Below, piece by piece: positions 21,153-33,315 of a stretch of DNA of 64,000 nucleotides. Within the stretch, counting starts at the first letter, position 1. Each line of letters opens with the position of its first letter. The notes under the pieces were generated by a model that did not search any database, had not been told where the DNA came from, and saw only the letters and a program-made list of their open reading frames with translations. Made by a program: the position numbers and the translations under genes. This DNA is from Platerodrilus igneus. Taxonomy: Eukaryota > Arthropoda > Insecta > Coleoptera > Lycidae. The stretch lies in assembly GCA_036346225.1 (NCBI GenBank), contig JARFIW010001190.1:310001-374000 (forward strand). Reading direction: 5' to 3'.

Positions 21153-23283
21153 AAATTTGCTGTGATATACTCCTTTGAATGCGGGAACTGGGTCCTTTCA
21201 ACAAAAAAATTCTAGTCCCACAGATTGGGCGTCATAAACGGCTGTGATCCTCTTTTCGCCTCGGTTGCTCACCTAATGTTATAAACCTCCTCATTCATAA
21301 AAAAAAACAACACATTCCTACCAAAAACATCAACGTTAACTCTATTTACATCAATATTCAGAATACATTAAAATTTCAAAATTAAAACTCAGCATAAATT
21401 TCAGTTTTAAAAAAGAATTTCAAGATTAATTTTATTATAATTTTAATGTGCATCCAAAATTAAAGTCCTTGTTGGATGCCTACTAATTAATATAACAATA
21501 TAAGCAGACCGGAGTCTGAGTATAAAGGGAGCATCTACCACCCCTTTACGTTAATTAACCAGGTTCGTCTAATTGAGCTCAAAGACATATCCAAATTTTC
21601 ATCATATTACCGAACATCAAAACTAAATACCCCTTTCTACTTAAACAAGCAAATTTCATCTTAAAATTTTATGGTTAGTACAATTTCACTAATGTCCATT
21701 TAAAGTAAATCAATTATAAAGTTATTCAACACACACAAAAATGTCAAACAAAATAGTATAATTTACCTGAAGGTTACTGCCCTCGTAGCTTCAAAGTACA
21801 TCGTCCCTTTAGTTAATCACACCATTCCGACAGGATTATATTTACGGCTTCTAATTCTCAACGCTTTTAAAATTTTCTCCATCACCATTTATTTAAAGTT
21901 GTTTCTGGGCTTTTCCGGAACTCATCTGTGTATATCTGACCCTTGTTTCGTGGATCCAGACACGTATTTGAACCATTTAATTATTAACACCCCCGAAAAA
22001 TAGCAAATAACTTCATACTTCTTTCACCAATATACGCCAAAACTGCCTACTTTTGTGTATACATTTGTCGTTGTAAATTTTGCTAATTGGTACAGTGAAA
22101 CTAAATTTTATTACCTTGTATCTAAGTGCACTGAAGTACATTCATGTTAGCACGTAAATAACCAACTATTTTGAATCACTAAAATATACGAGCAAAATTT
22201 TAAATTATTTTATCAAACTAAAATGCACTGTTTAACATCTTCAATCAAGTCGCGGATGTACGAGCTTTTAACGCATCGAATAGTCAAAAGTCTAAGAGAG
22301 CTTGTTTATATTCATCTCGGTATATATAGCAAAAAGCCGGCACGTCGCTTTTGTCCTCAAAACGGGTAAATCTAAAGAATTCCTTATGCTATGTTCCCAG
22401 TCCGTCGCTCGCGCGTCGGTTTTTACGAAATTTCACTCGTCCCAGTTAAATCTCAGAAATTTCAACACGGCACGCAACGTCTGGAAATAACCGATTAAAT
22501 TTTATACAGAGCTGTTATTTTTACCTCTCAAGTTTGCCTTTTACTTTTAACCAATCGCAACCCCATGACGTTGCGCTACTCACGCCTTTTACTATATGTG
22601 TCTCGTTCTTGCGCATATTATCTGTCTCTATCTAACCTGCTCTTATTGATGCAAAGTGATATTCCTTATTATCGATTATTTTAGTCCACATGGAGTGTGA
22701 AATAACCCACCTTTAGCATTTCTTGTAACTATTATGCGACGTTTTCCCAAGATTCTCTGAAACCATTTGTTATCTGCAAACTTTTCGCCGTATGTGACAT
22801 TTAAACTACGCAGGTGTTCAACATAATATTAATTCTCAGAGCTTTATTTTCTGGTATTATAATCTTGGGTTTTACAAGTTTCTATAGATATTATCTGTTA
22901 CTAACGGTTCAATTAATTTCAATTAAAATTAATACTCTTTAATTTTAGTGAATCCTAATTAAATATTCAATTATTATTTGTACATTTCGTTTAATACTCG
23001 TTGCCCAAACTTGAATCAATTAATATAAATCTTGCACGTAATTTCCATTTGATTCTTTACTTTGGAATAATTAAATTACACGTTGGGCATTTTAAAACTG
23101 CTTATTTTTATATAAAGCGTCTTGTAAATAATTTTAATCTCTTATTTTTAATAAAACGAATGAATTTTTATTCTCCACGGGTTTTTAATAAAGCGTATTA
23201 TCTAATAAACTTCCTTATACACGGTGATTAAAATTATTTGATGTAATCCATTAATTTTCTACCCTGGTCTAAATATGAGTATT
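21153..23283 (-). mobile_element. Gypsy element 1, 5' LTR
   Basis: Near-identical partner of 15899-17967. It carries about 70 bp near 21375-21470 that the other LTR lacks. The minus-strand TATA box is at about 22318-22330 (GCTATATATACCG). Short frames here (22302-22490, 23001-23231) recur identically in the other LTR and are not genes. It ends at a (TA)n tract on the right. Confidence 0.92.
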
Positions 23284-23293
23284 ATATATATAT
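23281..23293. repeat. Short (TA)n tract
   Basis: Separates the gypsy 5' LTR from the end of the Penelope-like element. Confidence 0.85.
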
Positions 23294-23408
23294 ACTCAAG
23301 GGAAGTCACGGTCGTAACTTTGTTAGTACTTAAATTATAAGGGGTGTCGACCTAATTATTGAATGAAAACAATTCTTTATAACATTCTTTTTATTAATGC
23401 TCTTTCCA

Positions 23409-23439
23409 AGCTTTCGTTGTCAGTTGGACAACTTCATCA
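23409..23439 (-). ncRNA. Hammerhead-like motif in the Penelope 3' repeat
   Basis: Minus strand CTGATGA, one A, hairpin GTTGTC-CAACT-GACAAC (six pairs), then GAAAGC. Core boxes and stem II are canonical and intact. I could not place stem III and the cleavage triplet with certainty. Position in the 3' repeat of a Penelope-like element is where such ribozymes are expected. Confidence 0.55.
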
Positions 23440-23866
23440 GGGATCTAAAAATTGTGATACAGTGGAAAACAATATTCTAAATCGATTACTTACATTAATC
23501 AATTCGTTTCATCACAACCATACAAATATAACAATACTTAACATTAAATATCAAATATCACAGTAAATATCACTCTCAAAAACATTATTCTTACATTATT
23601 TATGTATAAGGTTGTTGTTCACCTCGTGCTGGGTTGGATTAAAAAGGATGTAAAACAAGTATAACTTTTAATATAAATTAATTACGCCATATCGTATGTC
23701 AGGTGATCAAGTTAGATAATAACTTGTCAATTTCTACATAATCGAGTACGTTCCTATAAACGTGTATGTTCCAAATGTCTTTATTGGTTAATGTTCATTC
23801 CTACTCTCGTTACGATTGTCCTGTAAATGTAGTAGATAGGTGTAAATGTTACTTAGTTGTTGTGTG

Positions 23867-26271
23867 TCAGTTTTTTTTATTAATTTCAGCTTTTTGTTTC
23901 CATATATGGTACATTTCTAGAATTAATCTCTTGTTATAATTCAATTGCTTTACTAGAATTTTTGGATTGTTCCAATCAATCGTATGATCGAGGTTATTCA
24001 AAATATGCTCTGCTAATGCGCAGCGATTTTTATTAGTTTAAATATCATTTTTGTGACCTGACAGTCGTTGTTTTAGTAAGGCGCTAGTTTGTCCAATATA
24101 TTTTTGTTCACAGCTACAGATTAGTTGATATACTAAATTTGATTGATATAACTTTGGTGTTTTACTCTTTAGTTTGCTATACAATAATGCTCCAACGGTA
24201 TGGTTGTATTTATATGCTACTCGTACGTTTTCTTCTTTAAACACTTTTCCAATCTTGTTAGATAGTCCTGTAAGATACGGTAAAACTATATATTTAATTT
24301 CCTGTTGTGTTGGTGTCGATCGATGTACTATATGTGTTGTATCATTATCTTGTAGTAAGTTATTAATTATGTTTATAGGATAGCCATTTTTTAGCATTAT
24401 ACATTTTAACAATTTTCGGTTTTTCATATGAAAATCTGGGTGTGATATTTTTAACATTCTATTCCTCATTTGCTTTATTAAGATCATTTTCATGTTATTA
24501 TTATGATCTGATTCATAGTGAATGTATCTATTGGATTCAGTAGACTTTTGGTACCAATCTAACTTGATTGTGGTCTTATCCCTTATTACTAATGTGTCTA
24601 AAAACGGTACGCTGTTGTTATTTTCTTCTTCAATTGTAAATTGAATGTGTTTGTCATAGCTGTTCATGATGTTGAGTATTTCCTGACTACCTCCTTCACT
24701 GGGAACCGCTAGGATTAAGTCATCGACATACTTTTTAATAAACGGTACTTGGAAACTGAGTTTCAACAAATTAGTGTCCAATAAATCATCCATCACATAT
24801 TGGGCTAAAATTGGACTAAGTTTAGACCCCACAGCACAACCAAACACTTGTATAAACAATTCTTCATTGATGACAAAGAAATTGTTATCCATAATGAAAT
24901 TTATAATGTCCACAAATAATTTTTTCCCTCCGTTAAATGTCCTTTTTATTAAGTCCCACTTTTTATATAATACTTTTATCACTACTTCTTTTGAAATGTT
25001 ACCAAATAAATTAACCACATCTAATGAAATCACTTTATAACCCTCTGGTATTACAAAATTGTTAATCAGTTCCGCAAAGTCAAAAGAGTCTTTTATGTAA
25101 TATCAATTGTCTTTATTATAAGCACTTTTTAATATGTCCGTCATAATTTTCGCAACGTTATTTGTTGGTCCTTGTACATCAGCTACAATAGGTTTCATGG
25201 GATAACCTTGTTTATGAATTTTTGGGTTACCGTATAACTTCGAAGCTTCTGAGTTGTATTGTTTTGCCTGTTTGGCCTCTTGTTTACTCAAGTGCCCTGA
25301 TTTTTCTATGGATGTTATATAGGTATTACTCTTTTTTTCTATTGTTCGGGTTGGATTCCTGTTTAGTTTTTTAAAATTGTTAGTATCTTGTAAGATAACA
25401 TTCATTTTTTCAATATAATTTGTTTTTTCCATGACTACCGTGACATTTCCTTTGACCGCTTGAAGGACTAAAAGATTATCATGTTGTTTTAAAAACACTT
25501 TAGTTTTATAAATCATCTTATGTAAATCATGAAGTATGTCATTTTAGTTATGGATATGATTAGTTATTATCGCAGTGATTTTTGATCTATACAAATCTCT
25601 TTTAGTTACATCTATTATCGATAAGGTGTTTTCAATTTCTGGTAACAATTTTTCCAAATCGATATCTTTCTTTGTAGTACTTATACTAAATTTAGGTCCT
25701 AGAGATAGCACAGTTTTTATTTCCTCTGGTAGTTCTAAGGTTGCGATATTTTTGAACCATTTGTTATCTGTTAAAATAGGTTTCTTTTGTATTGTCTCTA
25801 GTCTACTAATTTTGTTTAAATTTTCCTTCTTAATTTTTAGAAACTGATTTTGTAATGATATAAATTGTCTGAAATCATACTCTATTACCATGTGTTCGGG
25901 TAATATAGTTCGACAATGATTCTTTATCCTTTTAATTTCATTCAAGCAATAAGACAATTGACAATTCGTCTGTGATATCTCTATTCCCATTGATCTAAGT
26001 ACTAACCTGTTGTTAAAATCGTTCAATTTCCTGCGTTGTTCCAGGCTTTGTATGTAATATAATTTGCTGACATTGTTTTGTATATGTTGTAGGTGTGCTG
26101 GTACAAGTTTTTCCTTTTACATTCCAGTAAAAATATCCTTCTATTTTTTAGTGATGCTACTTTCTTGTTAAGATTTTTCCATCGTATCAATTGGTTAGTA
26201 ACTGCAGATCCATAGGCGTTGTTAATATAATAAAAGAACCCCATCTGTAACATAAACTCAAGGGAAGTCAC
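23867..26271 (-). pseudogene. Penelope-like reverse transcriptase with GIY-YIG endonuclease
   Basis: About 800 codons from ATG at 26271 to TGA at 23867. Order: N-terminal helical region (26271-25544); RT, with YGNPKIHK at about 25210-25235, the strand VISLDVVNLFGNIS near 25030, FGCAVGSKLSPILAQYVMDD, and catalytic KKYVDDLILA near 24730; then GIY-YIG (LVYQLICSC..YIGQT...RLSGH, 24050-24140) and a short tail. Lesions: a one-base shift near 26030 and in-frame stops at 25544, 25103 and 24038. Reading resumes in frame after each stop (after 24038 it continues CALAEHI). Few lesions in 800 codons mean it died recently. RT copies the RNA and GIY-YIG nicks the target. Confidence 0.9.
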
Positions 26272-26272
26272 G

Positions 26273-26832
26273 TAAGCGTTCTATATTATATAGTTATTTT
26301 TTAGGATTCCCAATTATTACCCACATTCAATCACGTAATCTTATGTTCGTAGTTTATAAGTCCAAAACTTATCATATAATGAACCGGCTGGTGTTTATTT
26401 GTTCGTTACAAAATGTTGGTTGTCTGAACAAATGTATTCTTTCTAGTCACGTATTTAGTGACGTATTAGAATGCGTTTTCTTATACATGCGTTGATGTTT
26501 TCGACGTAATTATTAAATATTTGGAATGCCAATTATCTATGTTTCCGGTAATTTATTTTGATGCAATTAGTTGCTTCTAAAACCTTATCTTTACTCGTAA
26601 ATTATACTTAAACTTATACTTATACACATTCCTATTCTAATTGAGCATCTTTCTCATGCATTAGATCAAATATCCTTTATATACAGTGTCCTCGCAATTG
26701 ACTTTTTGTAGAATAGTCGATTTACTCCTATAATTGATGGAATTATTTGATTTTTTTAAAGTTAAAGTTATTTATATCTATCCTACAACCCCTATGAGTT
26801 AATCTACCATTAAACTACCCTCTTATCATAGC
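26273..26832. repeat. LTR-like repeat fragment
   Basis: Right end CCCTCTTATCATAGCCATATATATA and the preceding CCTACAACCCCTATGAGTTAA resemble 33060-33120; the CTTTATATACAGTGTCCTCGC block near 26672 resembles TGCTATATACAGTGTGCTCTC near 32963. It is therefore a 5'-shortened relative of the repeat at 31373-33119. Confidence 0.5.
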
Positions 26833-27079
26833 CATATATATAGTCGCATTCGTAATAAAAATTTCTAGCAATTAAACATTTAAAGTAAATCAATTAATTT
26901 ATGTAGCTAAAAGCTACCAAATGTATGAATCTAACTAGTTCCTAAACGTTATAATATCGAAAGCATTTGGTACTTCAGGGATTACAATATATTTATGATA
27001 AGCATTTGAAATTTAATTTAATAACAAACAAAGCAGATAACGTATTTGTCCCAATTAGGTTGTTATTAAAAGGTTGTGC

Positions 27080-27500
27080 AGCCAACATGTGGAGTTATAC
27101 AAAATTATCAGCACAAAAGAACAAACATTCTGCGGTTTTGCAAGGCAGACGTGCTTCCAACGGTCATTATCTTGTTATTTCAATATAAAGTTAATAAGGA
27201 GAAAAATTATAGGAAACTGTATGCATGCCAGTCGTTAACAGCGTATCAAAATTCTTTATTTGTTGAAAAATTTGAATCAATACAAATGTTACAAAAATTT
27301 CAATGCGAATTATAAATCCACACATCGCACCACGCAAAATCGTAAATATACCAGACAAAATCTAGGAATGAGAATTTTGTTCTGTAATGCAATGAAGTAA
27401 AGCTCAGCATGCTGATGTACGTGAAGTATATAGTGAATTCAATTTAAGATTTAATAAATAAGCTTAGTGCAAACTTCAAAGTATTAGGGAAAGTTGCTTT
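27080..27500 (+). repeat. Old LTR-like repeat copy 1
   Basis: The block around 27131-27240 (GGCAGACGTGCTTCCAACGG, CAATATAAAGTTAATAAG) is repeated with divergence at 31167-31260. The block 27355-27410 (TTTTGTTCTGTAATGCAATG) is repeated at 33165-33190. At this site the two blocks are contiguous; at the other they are split by 1.75 kb. No gene; the frame at 26967-27188 is not recognisable. Confidence 0.55.
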
Positions 27501-28230
27501 CAAACGTACGAAATGCGAATTATTTAACTGATACTTATACAAAACTTTAAAAAGCTTCAAAAGGTGGTTCTTTAAAAATGGTCAAAAAATATAGTAATTT
27601 TAAATGATGGTCGGAAAGGGTGGTAACTTTATAATAAAGATTGAAATTAAACTAGTTTTAAATAAGAGTCAGAAATTAGAATAACTTTAAAGAATAGAAA
27701 TGAATTTTGGTTAGACAATACGAAATAAATCCATGCGGAAACATTAGTTGTCCCGGATGTACCAAGAACAAAAACCAACGGCATCACATTCTGTAAGTAT
27801 AGTAAGAAATTCTAATCTAGTTTAATGCTTTATAAATAGTCATATTACATGACGATATTTGACGACTTATTTACGTATTATCAATATTAATTATGCTGTC
27901 AGATAAATTTTATACGTTATTAAAATCTAAACTTTTTAATATGATCTTCATGAACATTTTAGTGCACAAATAAATCCAGTTTGTTAGCTAAACCATATGT
28001 AGGGCACATCTTTAAGCCATTGCATAAAAATGACCAATTTAACAAACTTTATAAAACTTGAATTATTTAAAAGATAAAATAATGGAGATGAAGTAGTCAA
28101 TATTACATTGTTTACACTAAATTGGCGCTCTTCTAAATTATTAATTAAGAATAACTTTTCTAACAATTCTAACATTTAAAATAATTGTACGCAAGTCGCA
28201 TTAATTAAAAATATTTGATTGCGCTTTAAC
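27501..28230. other. Unassigned AT-rich sequence
   Basis: No motif, repeat or frame of interest seen, apart from chance frames such as 27984-28175. Confidence 0.4.
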
Positions 28231-28239
28231 ATTCTGGAA

Positions 28240-29880
28240 GTTAAGAGCATTTTTTGTGCCAAATTGTCGAAAGAATGCACTATTTGTGGGTTTGCGGATA
28301 AAACACTCTTGCTCGAGATTGTTAATGGAGATGCGGACAAAACCGAACAAGGTATTGAGCAGGTTGCATGAAGAGTCACGGAAGGTCGAGTTGAAATTCA
28401 ACATGTCGTATTCGGAGGCGTTTTATTTCGAAACGTAACCAAAACAGCGTCCATTCGCTGGAACTAGGAGGGGAGAAAATCCTGTTCAAGGAAGCTATTA
28501 CATACCTCGGCGTTAAGTTAGATAACAAAATGAATTGGAAGACGTATGTACAGTTTGTCAAAAGCAAGGGAGGCAAGATATTGAACAGAATGATGGCGGC
28601 AGCAGAGATAGAGTGGGAATATAGAGGTGAATCCTTAAAAACAGTCTACGTAGTAACAATCGAATAGGTGGTGTTGTATGCGGCGTCTGTTTGGGCGTCG
28701 AGTTGCAAGGTCAGAGAGGTCCTACAATTGACAAGCGTTCAACGCATAACAGCGATTAGGGCGGCTAGGGCGTACAAGACCACATCCACGGAGACGGTGT
28801 TGGTAATTAGTAGGATTTTCTCAATCGAATTCTTCGTCGAGAAGATTAGAGATCGGAGATTTGTAAATATAGGTAATAGGCGGGAAGTCGTCAAAAGCCT
28901 TGACCTTAGTACTAGTGAGGTTGAGAGGAAAATCGTTATTTTTTAATTAGGGCATCCGGCGGATGTGAAGGAAGTCGAGTTTGTCTAAAACGAAGAAAAC
29001 GCGGAGGAGTTCAGAATTTATACGGATGGCTCGCGAATGGACGATGAGCAAACAGGAGCGGCGTTCCTTGTGTATAAAGATGAGAGGAAAGTGTTTTAGT
29101 TCCAAACTAAATTTGCGGATTGGACTACAATTTTTCAGTGCGGGTTGTTAGCTATATGGATAGCTATAAAGTACGTCATGAACCATTACGGCACAGTGAG
29201 TACTCAATCATCAACGATATCAAATCGGCTTTTACTGCTCTGGCAAATATGAACACCTCAACAGATCTTCAAGGGGACGTGTTGAGGATAGCCCACTGGC
29301 ACTTGGGTTTTGGGATTTGAAGTTTTATCGCATTTGATTGCAAGACGACAATCGAAGTAAAATAGAGCAGATGAACTTGCCAAAGGGGCCATAACAGGTG
29401 AGTTTCTTACATCGCATTCTTTGGTACCAAGGTCGCTAACTTAAAAAATGCTACAAGAAAGGTTTATCCCACAGTTGGAAGGGAGGTGGAACAATGCTGC
29501 CACGGACAGATTGACACACAAAGTTATACCAAGCATATAAGCTAGAGATAAGACCGAGGTGAAGTTCAATCATAAAATGAAGCAACTAGTGACAGGGCAC
29601 GGGTTCTGAATGTCTACCTGCGAAGATTCGGATTGACCGAGAACGACCGCGCGAATGCAGTGAGGGCACAGAAAGTTCGAGCACGTGCTATTTGACTGCC
29701 AACTAGAGATGGCTAACTAAGGGCTGGCGGACAGAAAACCAGCTGTCGAAAGTCTAGAGTTTCCTAGGAGCCGGAAGACATCAGAGAAGTGGGTAACCAG
29801 AAAGTGTTCTGGGTAGCTTTGAAGGAGATTGCGGGATGGGTCGCTAGACTGGACGCCGAGAACCGGGTGTAAATTGGGGG
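28240..29880 (+). pseudogene. R1-like LINE, ORF2 C-terminal half (RT end, RNase H)
   Basis: Reading across several frames: FVCGFADKTLLLEIV near 28280 is the decayed YADD active site; AITYLGVKLDNKMNWKTYV at 28494-28550 is the RT YLGxxLD motif; VVLYAASVWASS then VQRITAIRAARAYKTTSTE (28660-28800) is the thumb region typical of R1/LOA-type LINEs; RIYTDGSRMDDEQTGAAF at 29014-29070 is the RNase H start; LLAIWIAIKYV follows, then ELAKGA near 29370 and LVTGHG near 29590 from the C-terminal region. At least six stops or shifts. The endonuclease and most of the RT are missing, as expected of 5' truncation. GC content is higher than the surroundings. Confidence 0.82.
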
Positions 29881-31130
29881 CGGATGCATTTCGGGGTAGC
29901 AGTTAGTTTAGTTAAGAAGACAGGATACATCTATTTAGTGACGCGATATAACTTACAAAAATTAGCAATAAAAAAAGATACAAAAATAAAATTCCAAACT
30001 AAGCACCTAAATATCTACATATGCACGATAAAATTCATAGTAAGTCAATCACTGTCTTACTTAAACGCGCCGAATAAAACACCGGCGATTACATCAAAAC
30101 TTTAAACATCGGGCTAATAAAAACAAAACTAAATTAGGAAACATAATTAACTTAAACCAATCAAATAAGCCAACTATATTAAGAAACTAAACTTGAGCGA
30201 AATCGCGCATACCCCAGGATCTAAAAGTGATAGTGTTTGTGACGCCCAGAACATTTAATGAATACCCACCAGGACTTTAGCAGTGCATACCCACCTTCCT
30301 TTAGCAGTAAGATAATTAGATGTATGCAGATTACTTGATCTTCGGATCCTGGAGAAATATTCGAGGTATTTATAAATATTGTGAGGTTGGCCTTGTATAA
30401 GAATCGATCTGTTTTAATAGGTAGATTTTGTAATTAACTACTAACGAGCACGTTTCAATGTCATGGCGCCAGCCGAAATAATGACTGCAATAGCACCTTA
30501 TAATTCTACTGTTGCTCTTTGCTATTCATTCACTGTTATATGCTTAGTGCTATATTTAGATATTTATATTTTATGGCTGTATTGTATATTTAAATATTTT
30601 ATTCTGCTGTTTTTCCGCTGGATTTTCTTTTTTTGACGTTTTGCCTGTTTTTTGGTTGTAGTATCTTAAGGAATATTGAAATTAGAATCAGTCAGAGAAC
30701 GATAGGAAGCATTAGGAATGAGTTTAGGCTAAAGCTAGAATAAAATACTTAGACTAGGGCGGACGATATTGTAAATTTATAGAGTAGGCACAAATAACTA
30801 GATTTGCTATTAAAAAATTTGTCGTATTTTTAGAAATTCGATTCCAACAGCAAGTACTAATTTAGCTAGATTTGGATAGTTTCAAGTCGACTCTTCAGGT
30901 CGCAGCGGTAAGCAGAACTGGAGATTGTTATCCGGTATTATAGATCCCTCCCCTTTTACTTTTGTTAGTGTTTTGTTGGTCCGACACACTCTAAACTCAA
31001 CACTGAATACCATTACTTAAATGCCACCTTTAGTTATAGTTTATATACTTTATTCGTGATTAGTAATTTTAAAGTCAGATTTATTTGAAGCGCGTTTATT
31101 TTCGCGTTTAAATCCAATGTAGTAGCTTCG
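29881..31130. other. LINE 3' flank and unassigned sequence
   Basis: No gene recognised. The first few hundred bases may be the 3' UTR of the R1-like element, but I see no tail or target-site duplication. The frame at 29884-30105 is basic with no motif. Confidence 0.35.
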
Positions 31131-31366
31131 ATGGAGTATGGCAGCCCTTTCTTACATTATACTGTTTTACGAAGCAGACGTCTTCAAATCGGTCATGATC
31201 TTGTTATTTTAATATGATGCTAATAAACGCGGATATGATAGGAAATCATATGCATTCCAGTAAGTAGAAACGTTGGGGAATTTCAATCAACTCCAATAAT
31301 GGTAATGCTTCAACGCGATTAGTAAATCCATATAACACACGATGCAAAATCGTATAAATATATATA
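31130..31366 (+). repeat. Old LTR-like repeat copy 2, first part
   Basis: Homologous to 27095-27345 (CGAAGCAGACGTCTTC, GGTCATGATCTTGTTATT, AATCCATATAACACACGATGCAAAATCGTA). It is cut at a TA tract by the insertion that follows; the continuation appears at 33149. Confidence 0.55.
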
Positions 31367-31372
31367 TTGCTG

Positions 31373-31565
31373 TATTAACCCCTGTTAGCTCCTATGCTTG
31401 GACGCAATATTTATGCTGTGATACTCGCAGCCTCTTGTTATTATATTAATATTTAGCCCCACGATTGGGTCGAGCTATTTATGTCGTGTTATCTTCCTGT
31501 AGGAAAATAAAACCCTTGTTATTCTCGCCCCTCGGTTGGTCAGATATATTTATGCTGTGATTTAT
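31373..31565 (-). repeat. Minisatellite, three units
   Basis: Units on the plus strand begin TGCTGTATTAACC, TGCTGTGATACTC and TGTCGTGTTATCT and end ATTTA before the next TGCTGTGAT. Each contains a GC-richer core such as CCCCACGATTGGGTCGAG or CCCCTCGGTTGGTC, related to the array at 12438-12627. Confidence 0.65.
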
Positions 31566-32109
31566 TTTTTTATTACTCAAGCACTTGTAGAAATGTTAAT
31601 TTATAATTTTCTTTGCCTTGACTAGCTGATTCAATTAAATGAATCAATTCTACAATACACAGTATAATGATTAAATATTTACAACCTTTTAAAATATCTT
31701 CTCCCTTTTTAGAATTATTTACATCTGTCAGATTTTTAGAAAATCAAGCCAGCAAAACAAGCTTTTTAATACATTTAGAGACCTTTTGAAACGTTTCAAG
31801 ATGTCTATTACTTTTCATAAATTTATACAAGAAACCCTAATTTGTCGGCTCTTACACTTTGAATTATTATTGAGGTAAAAACAGTTTTTACAAATAAATC
31901 ATATCAAAATACCTAACCTGAAGTGGTTCAGTAGGTGCTCTGCATTCCCAAGAATTGAAATCGACATCCAACCAAATTAGTATCCAAATCGTTATTGGTA
32001 GTCTATTCCAATGAAAGGTTTTTCATTTCCGTAATAGAATATTTACCATTTTCAGAGATTATCAAATTGCTTGAACAGGCATTACTCTCCAGAGTCTCGT
32101 ATCCAAAAT

Positions 32110-32255
32110 TGTAATTAAGATCGTAATTGATCGTTATTCAAAGTTTTAACAGGAATCGTAACGTTATTTTGATTGTAATTTAAGATTGTAATTGAGATGG
32201 TAATTAAGATTGTAATTAAGATGGTGATTAAGATGCTAAATTAAAATGGTGATTA
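32110..32255 (+). repeat. GATTGTAATTAAGAT-type tandem repeat
   Basis: About eight imperfect 15-17 bp units (ATTGTAATTAAGATCG, GATGGTAATTAAGATTG, GATGGTGATTAAGATG). Confidence 0.75.
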
Positions 32256-33117
32256 AGAGTCCTGTTTTATTTATTATTAAAAATGGTATAATTTCACTAA
32301 ATCTGATCTACTTACGTCTTTAGAAGTACGGCTCGCTTGCACAATTACACATTCTTTAATTTTTACTTTAATTTAATTTACTATTCACGTAAATATTTAG
32401 CACTTTCAAGTATACTGACTGCCCAGTCTCTAAAGTATACTAACTCGTTATTCAATTGTCTTGATATTTAGAGGATCGGCCCCTTTTGTTTGCGATTCGT
32501 TGACTTCACGTGCTGGGCGAGATCAAGTGTCTTATCTCTTGTTATTTTGAAAAACTTTACCAATTGTATAGTTCAATTGCATGAAGCGATGCTAAGAATG
32601 TCACGTAATTCATTTTAATACCTCACATTTAATTCAGAAATCCCAGGAATCTTCGTCCAACAAATCACGTACTATTGTTGTTGGCCTTATTCTAATCTGA
32701 ACGAAATAAATTTAGTGTTTGTTTATTTCCTAATAAATTGGATTTTTGAACAAATGTAATACTTTTGTATCACGTACGCTTTTCAAATAATGCATAATTT
32801 CTGCGTGCGTTTACGATGATATATCAACGCACATTTTGAATATTTATCTAGCCAATTTATGCAGGTTTTTCACTGATTTAATTTTAATGCGTTTTGTTAC
32901 ATTTTTAAATTCTTATCGTTGCTCGTAGCTACTTTTGGATATGTGTTTTAATCGCTTGTACTGCTATATACAGTGTGCTCTCAACTAATAATATTTATAA
33001 TAACCTATTTACTCTTCTAATATCTGTAATTATGTGATTTTGTTACTTGGGAGTTTTTTTTGTTTATTCTACGACCCTTATGACTTAACCACCCCTAAAT
33101 TATCCCTATAATTACAG

Positions 33118-33119
<2 letters not shown>

Positions 33120-33149
<30 letters not shown>
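33120..33149. repeat. (TA)n tract
   Basis: TA repeat between the insertion end TACAGCAA and the remainder of the older repeat. Confidence 0.95.
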
Positions 33150-33150
<1 letters not shown>

Positions 33151-33311
33151 ACAAAATTTAGAAAGGAGAATCATGTTCTGTAATTCAATGAAGTAAACTT
33201 TAGCTTGCTAAATAGTGTACAAATGTGTTATTATAAAAGCTTTTCAGGTTGAACGTAAGGTAAGTTCACAATATTAGGGCTCGATTTTTATAGAGAAGAT
33301 GCATAGAATTC
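33149..33311 (+). repeat. Probable gypsy element 2 5' LTR, 3' part
   Basis: Positions 33229-33311 (GTACAAATGTGTTATTATAA to GAAGATGCATAG) are repeated at 36473-36567, and a PBS follows at 33316. It is thus the end of the 5' LTR. The upstream part resembles 27355-27410, suggesting that the LTR continues across the insertion to 31130. Confidence 0.55.
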
Positions 33312-33315
33312 TTAT

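Larger units (their letters stand above)
23294..26272 (-). mobile_element. Penelope-like retroelement, 5' truncated at the terminal repeat
   Basis: Minus-strand element. A 17 bp sequence, ACTCAAGGGAAGTCACG (plus strand), occurs both at 23294-23310 and at 26256-26272. I read it as the inner end of the 5' terminal repeat and the end of the 3' terminal repeat. The 5' copy is thus almost wholly lost, while the coding region is complete in extent. The 3' terminal repeat contains a hammerhead-like motif at 23409-23439. Confidence 0.75.
31373..33119 (-). mobile_element. LTR-like insertion with TTGCTGTA...TACAGCAA ends
   Basis: A 1.75 kb segment with short inverted termini TTGCTGTA and TACAGCAA, both against TA repeats, and splitting the older repeat (31130-31366 and 33149-33311). 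Its left end carries a minisatellite (31373-31565). The core-promoter-like TGCTATATACAGTGTGCTCTC lies near 32961. No coding sequence. Between 32110 and 32250 there is a run of diverged GATTGTAATTAAGAT repeats. Orientation is assigned only by analogy with the gypsy LTRs, whose minisatellite is at the 3' end. Confidence 0.5.

Noticed and set aside
24038..24140. GIY-YIG endonuclease as a free-standing homing endonuclease
   Set aside because: It is in frame with, and directly follows, a Penelope-like RT, the normal arrangement for that class.
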